DNA from: CAVQJU01 sp963712905
GTDB lineage: Bacteria; Acidobacteriota; Vicinamibacteria; Vicinamibacterales; CAVVIG01
Assembly (NCBI GenBank): GCA_963712905.1
Contig: CAVQJU010000008.1
Coordinates: 372,001-436,000 of the forward strand
Length of the DNA stretch: 64,000 bases
Direction of reading: 5' to 3'
The notes below the pieces were generated by a model. That model was not told where the DNA came from, searched no databases, and saw nothing but the letters and a program-made list of their open reading frames with translations. Shown one piece after another: positions 1-6,893 of the stretch. Position 1 is the stretch's first letter; every line of letters begins with the position of its first letter. A program made the translations under genes and the position numbers.

Positions 1-2
1 GC

Positions 3-617
3 GCGACGGAGCGGGCGCTGGCGGCAGGCGGGAGCCTGCGGACCGCGCTCAGGCTGATCGCCGAAGTCCGGCCGTTTGTCACCGCGCCGATCGTCGTGTT
101 CAGCTACGCCAATCCGCTCCTGCGCCTGGGCCTGGCAGAGTTCGCCCGGCAGGCGTCGCAGGCCGGCGTGGACGGGGTGCTCGCGCTCGACCTGCCGATC
201 GAGGAAGCTGGCGAGTTTCAGGGCACGATGGGCGAGGCCGGCATCGATACAATCTTCCTCCTCAGCCCGACGACAACCGACGCGCGGATCGAGAAGGCGG
301 CGGCGCTCGGTCAGGGGTTTCTGTACGGCATCTCGCGGCTCGGCGTGACCGGGGCGCGGGCGCAGGTGTCGTCGGACGCGGAGACGCTCGTGCGGCGCGT
401 CCGCCGGGCCACGACGCTGCCGATCGCGCTCGGCTTCGGCATTTCCCGGCCCGAGCACGTCGCGGAGGTCGGCAGCTACGCGGACGCGGCGGTCGTCGGC
501 AGTGCGCTCGTGTCGGTGATCGCGGCGGAGCGCGAGTCGCCGAATCTGGTCGATGCCGTCGAGACCTACGTCCGCTCGCTGAGGAGCGCCTGTCAGCCAC
601 GGGAGCTGCAGGTGTGA
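3..617 (+). CDS. trpA: Tryptophan synthase alpha chain, 5' end missing
   Basis: TrpA cleaves indole-3-glycerol phosphate to indole and glyceraldehyde 3-phosphate, and passes indole to TrpB in the last step of tryptophan synthesis. The reading frame is open from the window edge, so the first roughly 65-70 residues lie outside. What remains matches the family: the barrel strand ending in FSYANPLLRLG, the loop GVDGVLALDLPIEEAGEF, then FLLSPTTTDARI, GFLYGISRLGVTG and the phosphate-binding GFGISRPEHV. The C terminus is complete. Chorismate mutase, DAHP synthase and prephenate dehydrogenase follow, so this is the end of a combined aromatic amino-acid operon. Confidence 0.95.
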   Translation, partial: ATERALAAGGSLRTALRLIAEVRPFVTAPIVVFSYANPLLRLGLAEFARQASQAGVDGVLALDLPIEEAGEFQGTMGEAGIDTIFLLSPTTTDARIEKAAALGQGFLYGISRLGVTGARAQVSSDAETLVRRVRRATTLPIALGFGISRPEHVAEVGSYADAAVVGSALVSVIAAERESPNLVDAVETYVRSLRSACQPRELQV

Positions 618-633
618 AGGCGGAGAGCTCACA

Positions 634-963
634 GTGAAAAGCGAAAACATTCAAGGTATGCCGACTCTTGACGATCTGCGGCGGGACATCGATCGGGTGG
701 ACGAGGTGCTGGTGCGGCTGCTCAACGAGCGCGCGCGGTGCGCGTGCGAAATCGGGCGCCTGAAGAAGGACCAGGGTATCGAGGTCTATCAGCCGGACCG
801 GGAGAAGCAGGTCCTCGATCACGTGCGGAGCGTGGCCGCCGAAGGGCCGCTCGGGCCGGACGCCATTGCCCGGCTCTTCGAGCGCATCATCGACGAGGCG
901 CGGCGGCTGGAACGGCGGGTGGCACACGACGAAGCGGTGGGTGACGGCGGCAAAGTATCATGA
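634..963 (+). CDS. Chorismate mutase, AroQ class
   Basis: A 109-residue all-helical AroQ-type chorismate mutase, which converts chorismate to prephenate. The N-terminal helix LDDLRRDIDRVDEVLVRLLNER, the pattern IGRLKKDQGI and the distal RIIDEARRLE fit the conserved Arg, Lys and Glu/Gln active-site positions of the family. It is a stand-alone domain rather than a fusion with prephenate dehydratase. It starts 17 bp after trpA, and its stop overlaps the annotated upstream limit of the DAHP synthase gene, so the genes are probably cotranscribed. Its product feeds the TyrA encoded two genes later. Confidence 0.88.
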   Translation: MKSENIQGMPTLDDLRRDIDRVDEVLVRLLNERARCACEIGRLKKDQGIEVYQPDREKQVLDHVRSVAAEGPLGPDAIARLFERIIDEARRLERRVAHDEAVGDGGKVS

Positions 964-989
964 ACGTTCGCGTTCTGGAGGCGGAAGCC

Positions 990-2036
990 ATGGTTGTAGT
1001 GATGGAAGAGCGGGCCAGCGAGACACAGATCGAGCAGGTCGTCGCGCGTCTGGTGGAATTGGGGATGGACGTGCACCGCTCGACGGGCGTGTCGCGTACC
1101 GTGCTCGGCGTCGTGGGGCAGAAGCGGCCGGATCCCGGCCTCATCGAGATGATGGAGGGCGTGCACGAAGTGATGCGCATCTCCGAGCCCTACAAGCTGG
1201 CCAGCAAGACGTTCAAGCCGGAAGGCACGGTCGTGACGATTGGCGACGTCCGCATCGGCGGCGACGAGGTCGTCGTGATGGCGGGGCCGTGCTCGGCTGA
1301 GACCGACGCGCAGGTGCGCGCCTCGGCCGCCGCGGTCAGAAAGGCCGGAGCGAAGATCTTCAGGGGCGGCGCCTTCAAGCCCCGCAGCTCGCCGTACAGC
1401 TTCCAGGGCCTCGGCGAAGAAGGCCTGAAGATGCTGCACGACGCGGCAGGGGCCGAGAACCTCAAGCTGGTCACCGAAGTGATGGACGCGAACCAGATCG
1501 AGGTCATCGGCAAGTACGCGGACATCTACCAGGTCGGCGCGCGCAACATGCAGAACTTCACGCTGCTCCGCGAGCTGGGGTACGTGCGCAAGCCCATCCT
1601 GCTCAAGCGCGGCATCGCCGCGACAATCGAGGAGTGGCTCCTGTCGGCGGAGTACATCCTGAGCGGCGGCAACGAGGACGTGATCCTGTGCGAGCGCGGC
1701 ATCCGGACGTTCGAGACCGCGACGCGAAACACGTTCGACATCTCGGCCATTCCGATTGTCAAGAAGCTGAGCCATCTGCCGATCGTGGCGGATCCGAGCC
1801 ACGGCGCGGGCCGGCGCGACATGGTGGCGCCGATGGCGCGGGCCGCCGTTGCGGCCGGCGCGGACGGCCTCATCATCGAAGTGCACAACGATCCGGATCA
1901 CGCGCTCAGCGATGGCGCGCAATCGATGTTCCCGGCGCAGTTCGATCGGCTCATGGCGGAGCTGCGGATCATCGCGCCGGCCATCGGCCGCAGCATCTGC
2001 CTCGAGACGGTCGCCCGGCGCGGCTGGGGGTCGTAA
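990..2036 (+). CDS. aroF: 3-deoxy-7-phosphoheptulonate (DAHP) synthase
   Basis: DAHP synthase condenses phosphoenolpyruvate and erythrose 4-phosphate, the first step of the shikimate pathway. The product resembles the Thermotoga/Bacillus type Ibeta enzymes: an N-terminal ferredoxin-like regulatory domain (about residues 1-75, starting MVVVMEERASE) and then the barrel with MAGPCSAE, FRGGAFKPRSSPYSFQG, VGARNMQNF, LLKRG and DPSHGAGRRD. An ATG at 960 is also in frame, but the ATG at 990 has a good GGAGG site just upstream and matches the usual N terminus, so it is preferred. The regulatory domain suggests feedback control by an aromatic end product. Confidence 0.93.
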   Translation: MVVVMEERASETQIEQVVARLVELGMDVHRSTGVSRTVLGVVGQKRPDPGLIEMMEGVHEVMRISEPYKLASKTFKPEGTVVTIGDVRIGGDEVVVMAGPCSAETDAQVRASAAAVRKAGAKIFRGGAFKPRSSPYSFQGLGEEGLKMLHDAAGAENLKLVTEVMDANQIEVIGKYADIYQVGARNMQNFTLLRELGYVRKPILLKRGIAATIEEWLLSAEYILSGGNEDVILCERGIRTFETATRNTFDISAIPIVKKLSHLPIVADPSHGAGRRDMVAPMARAAVAAGADGLIIEVHNDPDHALSDGAQSMFPAQFDRLMAELRIIAPAIGRSICLETVARRGWGS

Positions 2037-2134
2037 CGAATGCGTGGCAGGAGGGGCTGGCTGGGCGGGCGGGCCGGGCGGTTACGGCGGGCGGGTCAGG
2101 CAGGCGGGGCGGGCAGGGCGGGCGCGGACAGACG
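2037..2134. repeat. G-rich degenerate repeat between aroF and tyrA
   Basis: The 98-bp spacer is almost entirely a degenerate G-rich tract built on GGGCGGGC and GGCAGGCGGG units. Similar tracts occur at about 53565-53612, 56173-56215 and 57340-57354. It looks like a dispersed low-complexity repeat rather than a regulatory site. G-quadruplex formation on this strand is possible. Confidence 0.6.
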
Positions 2135-3028
2135 ATGGTAGACCTGCCCGTTATTCAGCCGGGCCGGCCGGCCAGGTCGACAGGCCAGCCGCCGATCTTT
2201 CAGAAGATCGGCATCGTGGGGCTGGGCCTCATCGGCGGGTCAATCGCGCTGGCCGCGCGCGAGCTCTGGCCGACGTCGCTCGTCATCGCCGTGGACAACA
2301 AGGACGTGCTCGAAACGGCGATGCGGCTTCACGCGATCGACGTCGCCGCGGACGATCCCGTCGTCCTGGCCGAAGTCGATCTCGTGATTCTGGCGGCGCC
2401 GGTCCGGCAGAACATCGAGTTGCTAAGCGAACTGGACGAGCACGTGCGCCAGCCGGCGGTGGTGACCGATACCGGGAGCACCAAGCGCGCCGTCATCGAG
2501 GCGGCGCGGGCGCTGCCGCCGAAGTTCACGTTCATCGGCGGCCATCCGCTCGGGGGCAGCGCGAAAGGCGGGCTCGAGAACGCCCGGTCCGACCTCTTCA
2601 AGGGCCGACCGTGGCTGCTGACGCCGTCGAGCGAAAGCGGCGATGCGCTCGAAAAGCTGACCGCGTTCGTCAGCGCCCTGGGCGCGCAGCCGCGCATCAT
2701 CGACGCGGCCGCGCACGATCGCGTCCTCGCCTTTCTCAGCCACCTGCCGCAGCTCACCGCGAGCGCGCTCATGCAGGTCGTGGGCGACGCTGTCGGCCAG
2801 GATGGCCTCGCCCTCGCGGGGCGCGGACTGGCGGACACAACGCGGCTGGCGTCGAGCCCGGCCGAGATCTGGCGCGACATCACGGCCACCAACGCCGACG
2901 AGATTGCCCTGGCGCTCGACGAGCTGATCGCGCTGCTTCAGGACCTCCGTCACGACCTGCCGGTCGGCGATCACCTGGCCGACGTGTTCAACAGCGCGGC
3001 CTCGTGGCGCCGCGCGCTGAGTGTCTGA
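2135..3028 (+). CDS. tyrA: Prephenate dehydrogenase
   Basis: TyrA oxidatively decarboxylates prephenate to 4-hydroxyphenylpyruvate for tyrosine synthesis. The 297-residue protein has the Rossmann motif GIVGLGLIGGSIALA near residue 28, then DTGSTK, the substrate-loop signature FIGGHPLGGSAKGG, and the helical dimerisation domain containing HDRVLAFLSHLPQL. No ACT or chorismate-mutase domain is fused. Translation must start after the G-rich repeat, since no homologous sequence lies upstream of the ATG at 2135. The stop is immediately followed by the thiolase start, indicating coupling. Confidence 0.92.
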   Translation: MVDLPVIQPGRPARSTGQPPIFQKIGIVGLGLIGGSIALAARELWPTSLVIAVDNKDVLETAMRLHAIDVAADDPVVLAEVDLVILAAPVRQNIELLSELDEHVRQPAVVTDTGSTKRAVIEAARALPPKFTFIGGHPLGGSAKGGLENARSDLFKGRPWLLTPSSESGDALEKLTAFVSALGAQPRIIDAAAHDRVLAFLSHLPQLTASALMQVVGDAVGQDGLALAGRGLADTTRLASSPAEIWRDITATNADEIALALDELIALLQDLRHDLPVGDHLADVFNSAASWRRALSV

Positions 3029-3029
3029 C

Positions 3030-4223
3030 ATGGCACGGACGCAAATCGACGCCCTCATCCTGAGTGCGTGCCGCACGCCCATCGGATCCTTCGGCGGTCA
3101 GTTCAAGGATGTCTCCGCCGCGGAGCTTGGCGCGACGGCGATTCGCGAAGCGATAGGCCGCGCGCACGTGGCGCCCCGCGATGTCGGCGACGTGATCATG
3201 GGCTGCGTGCTGCAGGCCGGTGCCGGCATGAACGTCGCGCGCCAGGCCGCGCTTGCGGCCGGGATTCCGGTCGAGGTGCCCGCCGAAACGATCAACCGGG
3301 TGTGCGGATCGGGACTTCAGGCCGTCATTCATGCCGCGGAAGCCATCGGGGCTGGATTCATCGACACGGTCGTGGCGGGCGGCACCGAGTCGATGTCGAA
3401 CGCCCCGTACCTCCTGAAGGGCGCGCGGTGGGGCTATCGGCTGGGCCATGGCGAGGCCATCGACTCCATGCTGGCCGAGGGGCTCACGTGCGCCATCAAC
3501 TCGTGCCATATGGGGATCACGGCAGAGGAAGTGGCCGCGCGGTACGGCATCTCGCGTGCGGATCAGGACGCATTCGCCCTCGAGAGTCAGCAGCGCGCGG
3601 CGAGGGCTATCGGCGACGGCAGCTTCGCGGCCGAGATCGTCGCCGTCGCCGTTCCGCAGAAGAAGGGCGACCCGAAGCAGATCGCGACGGACGAGTACCC
3701 GCGCGCAGACGCCACGCTCGACAAGCTGTCGGCGCTGCGTCCCGCGTTCAAGAAAGACGGATCCGTCACCGCCGGCAACGCGTCGGGTATCAACGACGGC
3801 GCCGCGGCGCTCGTCGTCGCGTCGGCAGACCGTGCGAAGGCCGCCGGCGTGCCACCGCTGGCGCGGATCGTGTCGTACGCCACCGCCGGAGTGGATCCGA
3901 TGATCATGGGGATGGGACCCGTCCCTGCCGTCCGCCGGGCCCTCGATCGCGCGGGCCTCGCCGCCGACCGTATCGATCTCTTCGAGTTGAACGAAGCATT
4001 CGCCGCGCAGTCGCTCGCCGTCGTGCGCGAGCTCGGGCTGGACCCGGCCAGGGTCAACGTCCACGGTGGTGCCATCGCCCTCGGGCATCCGATCGGCGCG
4101 AGCGGCGCGCGCGTGCTGACGACGCTCGTGCACGCGCTGCGGGCGAGGAAGCTCCGCTACGGGATCGCGGCGCTCTGCATCGGCGGCGGGATGGGCATCG
4201 CCATGGTCGTCGAAGCGTTCTAA
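3030..4223 (+). CDS. Acetyl-CoA C-acetyltransferase (thiolase)
   Basis: A thiolase that condenses or cleaves acetoacetyl-CoA. All three catalytic elements are visible: the nucleophilic Cys near residue 92 in NRVCGSGLQA, the His in IALGHPIGASG and the second Cys in LCIGGGMG. Length (397 residues) is typical. A GTG at 3021 is in frame and would overlap tyrA; the ATG at 3030 fits the family N terminus better (MARTQIDALILSACRTPIG). A second thiolase lies at 47903-49090. Its position after an aromatic amino-acid operon does not point to a specific pathway. Confidence 0.92.
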   Translation: MARTQIDALILSACRTPIGSFGGQFKDVSAAELGATAIREAIGRAHVAPRDVGDVIMGCVLQAGAGMNVARQAALAAGIPVEVPAETINRVCGSGLQAVIHAAEAIGAGFIDTVVAGGTESMSNAPYLLKGARWGYRLGHGEAIDSMLAEGLTCAINSCHMGITAEEVAARYGISRADQDAFALESQQRAARAIGDGSFAAEIVAVAVPQKKGDPKQIATDEYPRADATLDKLSALRPAFKKDGSVTAGNASGINDGAAALVVASADRAKAAGVPPLARIVSYATAGVDPMIMGMGPVPAVRRALDRAGLAADRIDLFELNEAFAAQSLAVVRELGLDPARVNVHGGAIALGHPIGASGARVLTTLVHALRARKLRYGIAALCIGGGMGIAMVVEAF

Positions 4224-4636
4224 TGGCGGGGAGTGCCGTGGTGCTCAGTCGCCGCGCGCACGACGACATCGTCGCCCACGCTCGAGAAACGGCGCCCGCC
4301 GAGTGCTGCGGCCTGCTCGTCGGTAGCGGCGAGACGGTCGCGGAGGCCGTGCGGACCGCGAACGTCGACGTCAACCCCGACCGGTTCGAAATCGATGCCG
4401 GCGATCACATCCGCGCCAGGCGGGCGGCCAGAGCCCGGGGCCGCGAGGTTCTCGGGTTCTACCACTCGCACCCGCACTCTGCCGCCACGCCTTCAACGAG
4501 CGATCGAGCGGAGGCATGGTATCCGGATCACTTGTATTTGATCGTCAGCCTTCGCAGCGAGCCGGTCGAGGTGCGTCTGTATCGACTGGAAGCGGACGGG
4601 TTCGCGGAAGTGCCCTGGACCCTGGACGATCTCTAG
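4223..4636 (+). CDS. M67 (JAMM/Mov34) family metallopeptidase
   Basis: A 137-residue JAB1/MPN+ protein. It shows the JAMM zinc signature: an upstream Glu (AECCGLLVG), then HSHPHSAATPSTSDRAEAW, which supplies His-x-His and the Ser-x-x-Asp motif. Bacterial relatives cleave C-terminal extensions from small sulfur-carrier proteins or act in cysteine synthesis. No carrier gene is adjacent, so the substrate is unknown. The ATG overlaps the thiolase stop (TAATG). Confidence 0.85.
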   Translation: MAGSAVVLSRRAHDDIVAHARETAPAECCGLLVGSGETVAEAVRTANVDVNPDRFEIDAGDHIRARRAARARGREVLGFYHSHPHSAATPSTSDRAEAWYPDHLYLIVSLRSEPVEVRLYRLEADGFAEVPWTLDDL

Positions 4637-5092
4637 CTACAGATCGCGAATCCCGGGGCGAACGTCAACGACTACCGTCGCCGAGGAAATCTGCTTGTCG
4701 TGCTTCTTCAGGCGCAGCGAGACGCGATGGTAGCCCGCGCGAAACACGTGTTCGACGGTGAACCTTCGCCTGAACGTGCTCTTGCCGGCTTCATACGGAT
4801 CGCAGTCCGACGTGGTTTCAGAGCTGGTGCCGTCGCCCCAATCCCACTCGATCGTCGGGCAGTAGAAATCTTCGAGGTCGTCGGCCCCGCCGGCGAGTTC
4901 GGCCGTGAGCGAAACGCGCGCGGGCGACATGGCGATCGGCGGACGCGCCGTCAACGTCAGCTTCGGCCGTTTCTCTTTCTCCTTGTCGCCGGAGTCCTTG
5001 TCTTTCGACTTGTCCTGCGCCGACAAGGCCAGAGAGGCCGCCAACACGAGGCATGCGACGCCGGCCGGGAGCGATCGCCGTCCTGTTCTCAT
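4637..5092 (-). CDS. Secreted PKD-like domain protein
   Basis: A 151-residue protein with an N-terminal signal peptide (hydrophobic segment VACLVLAASLALSAQ), a charged KSKDKDSGDKEKEK linker and one domain with a PKD-type core (EWDWGDGTSSE) ending in a beta-rich segment. The start at 5092 is chosen because GGAGAGG lies six bases upstream; an ATG at 5146 is in frame but unsupported. The gene abuts the convergent JAMM gene tail-to-tail with no spacer. Exact function is unknown; PKD folds usually mediate extracellular protein or carbohydrate contacts. Confidence 0.75.
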   Translation of the reverse strand: MRTGRRSLPAGVACLVLAASLALSAQDKSKDKDSGDKEKEKRPKLTLTARPPIAMSPARVSLTAELAGGADDLEDFYCPTIEWDWGDGTSSETTSDCDPYEAGKSTFRRRFTVEHVFRAGYHRVSLRLKKHDKQISSATVVVDVRPGIRDL

Positions 5093-5109
5093 CGCATTCC
5101 TCTCCGGAT

Positions 5110-5139
5110 ATTGTACGGCCCGGCGTCCGGACCGGGCAA
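5110..5139 (-). promoter_or_regulatory. Candidate sigma-70 promoter for the PKD-like gene
   Basis: On the minus strand TTGCCC (5134-5139) and TACAAT (5110-5115) are separated by 18 bp and lie about 18 bp before the start at 5092. Only pattern matching supports it. Confidence 0.35.
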
Positions 5140-5160
5140 GATTCAAGCGATAATGACCAG

Positions 5161-6693
5161 ATGACAGGAGACGCCACGACCGTACCGATTGAGTGTACGG
5201 CCGCGCCGCCCGGCGCCGTCGACACCGACGTGCTCATCGTGCCGTGGTTCGAGGGGGATGCGCCGCAGGTCGTGCCCGGACTGGATGCGGCCCTCGGCGG
5301 CGACCTCGCGCGCGCTCTCGAGAGCAGGGAGTTCACCGGGCGTCCGTATGAGACCTTCCTGGCCAGAGTCGTAGACCCTTCGTGGAAAGCCCGTCGCGTT
5401 GCGTTCGTGGGGACCGGGCCTTCGGACAAGTTCAGCGGCGACCTGGCGAGAAAGGTCGCCGGGGCCGGCGGCCTCTCGATGAAGGCCAAGCGCGTGGCGC
5501 GCGCCGGGTTTCTGGTGCGCGCCGGCGAGGCGAGCCGCATCGATCCGGCGGAACTGGGTCAGGCGGTGGCGGAGGGCCTGACGCTCGCCGAATTCAACAA
5601 CGGCCAGTACAAGACGGGTGATCCGCCGCCGGGCGTGGCTCCCGCGTGGACGATTGCGGCCTCGGGCGTTCCCGACGGCCGTGCGTCCGCGTTCTTCGAC
5701 GCGGTACGGCGCGGCCGGTTGCTCGGCGAGTGCAGCAACTTGTCCCGGGCTCTCTGCAATGAGCCGGGCAATTCGCTGACACCGCGCGAATTCGCGCGGC
5801 GATCAGGCGACATCGTCGCGGGCAACGGCCTGACGTTCGAGGTGCTCGACGAGAAGGCCATCGAGCAACTCGGCATGGGCCTGCTCCTCGGCGTCGCGCG
5901 CGGAAGCCACGAGCCGCCGCGGTTGATGGTGATCCGCCACGAGCCTGCCGGCGCACCGCCGGGCCCCGTGCTCGGGCTGGTGGGAAAGGGCATCACGTTC
6001 GACACCGGAGGCATCTCGATCAAGCCGGCCGACGGGATGGAGCGGATGAAGGACGACATGGCCGGCGGCGCGGCCGTCGTGTGCGCGATGCGCGCCATCT
6101 CGGCCCTGAACGCGCCGGTCCGCGTCATCGGCGTCGTGCCGACGACGGAGAACATGCCCGGTGGACGTGCCATCAAGCCCGGAGACATCCTGAAGAGTGC
6201 CGCGGGAAAGACCGTCGAGGTCATCAACACCGACGCGGAAGGGAGACTCATCCTCGGTGACGGCTTGTGGTATGCGCGCAAGCTCGGCGCCACGCATCTG
6301 GTGGACGTGGCCACGCTGACGGGATCCATCGTTGTTGCGCTCGGCAAGATCACGAGCGGCCTGTTCGGGACGCCGCAGTCGTGGGTCGACGTCGTGCGCC
6401 GTGTGGCCGACCGCGCCGGGGATCGCGTCTGGCCGATGCCGACCTTCGAGGAATACTTCGATCAGATCAAGAGCGACATCGCCGATCTCATGAACACGGG
6501 CGGACGTCCCGCCGGCTCGGTGACGGCGGCGTTGTTCCTCAAGGAATTTGCGGGCGGGCTGCCCTGGGCGCATCTCGACATCGCGGGAACGGCGTGGCTC
6601 GAGGAGGCCCGGCCCTACATGCCGAAGGGACCGAGCGGCGTAGCAGTCCGCACGCTGGCCGAACTCGCGTTTACCAGCCGCGAATGGGTGTGA
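5161..6693 (+). CDS. pepA: Leucyl aminopeptidase (M17)
   Basis: A cytosolic, dinuclear-metal aminopeptidase of 510 residues. The C-terminal catalytic domain has the M17 signatures GKGITFDTGGISIKP, MKDDMAGGAAVV and the hallmark NTDAEGRLILGD, with the active-site Lys, Asp, Glu and Arg present. The N-terminal macro-like domain is more divergent, as usual. The ATG at 5161 has an AT-rich GATAAT at 5149-5154; if that acts as a -10, the transcript would start at or near the initiation codon. Transcribed divergently from the PKD-like gene. Confidence 0.93.
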   Translation: MTGDATTVPIECTAAPPGAVDTDVLIVPWFEGDAPQVVPGLDAALGGDLARALESREFTGRPYETFLARVVDPSWKARRVAFVGTGPSDKFSGDLARKVAGAGGLSMKAKRVARAGFLVRAGEASRIDPAELGQAVAEGLTLAEFNNGQYKTGDPPPGVAPAWTIAASGVPDGRASAFFDAVRRGRLLGECSNLSRALCNEPGNSLTPREFARRSGDIVAGNGLTFEVLDEKAIEQLGMGLLLGVARGSHEPPRLMVIRHEPAGAPPGPVLGLVGKGITFDTGGISIKPADGMERMKDDMAGGAAVVCAMRAISALNAPVRVIGVVPTTENMPGGRAIKPGDILKSAAGKTVEVINTDAEGRLILGDGLWYARKLGATHLVDVATLTGSIVVALGKITSGLFGTPQSWVDVVRRVADRAGDRVWPMPTFEEYFDQIKSDIADLMNTGGRPAGSVTAALFLKEFAGGLPWAHLDIAGTAWLEEARPYMPKGPSGVAVRTLAELAFTSREWV

Positions 6694-6875
6694 CGGCGCT
6701 CTTCCAGCCGCCTGTCACCGTTCGAATCATCGAGCCGCCCGTGGACCCGACCGGGGGTCTGGGCGAAGTCCTGCTCAGCTCTCTGGGCCTGACCGGCGTG
6801 ATGGTGCTCATCGCTTTTGCCGCTGGCGCCGTCTTCGCGGGGATCCTCTTCTACGTCCGCTCGCGACAGGAGTAG
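6684..6875 (+). CDS. Small single-pass membrane protein
   Basis: A 63-residue protein that overlaps the end of pepA by 10 bp in another frame. The N-terminal third is polar (RIIEPPVDPTGG). It is followed by one hydrophobic helix, about residues 36-58 (VMVLIAFAAGAVFAGILFYV), and a short basic tail ending RSRQE. I do not recognise a family. Its stop codon lies in the perfect palindrome shared with the convergent amidase gene. Confidence 0.65.
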   Translation: MGVTALFQPPVTVRIIEPPVDPTGGLGEVLLSSLGLTGVMVLIAFAAGAVFAGILFYVRSRQE

Positions 6876-6893
6876 TGCGGACACTACTCCTGT
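6866..6893. terminator. Perfect 12-bp palindrome at a convergent gene end
   Basis: ACAGGAGTAGTG (6866-6877), loop CGGA, then CACTACTCCTGT (6882-6893): a perfect 12-bp stem with a four-base loop. Both convergent stop codons fall inside it, and both proteins end in Gln-Glu because the arms are identical. It probably acts as a bidirectional terminator, although no T-tract follows. Confidence 0.6.

Noticed and set aside
1634..3063. Long overlapping open frames through aroF and tyrA
   Set aside because: They are Arg-rich out-of-frame translations typical of high-GC DNA. The shared real genes explain the openness.
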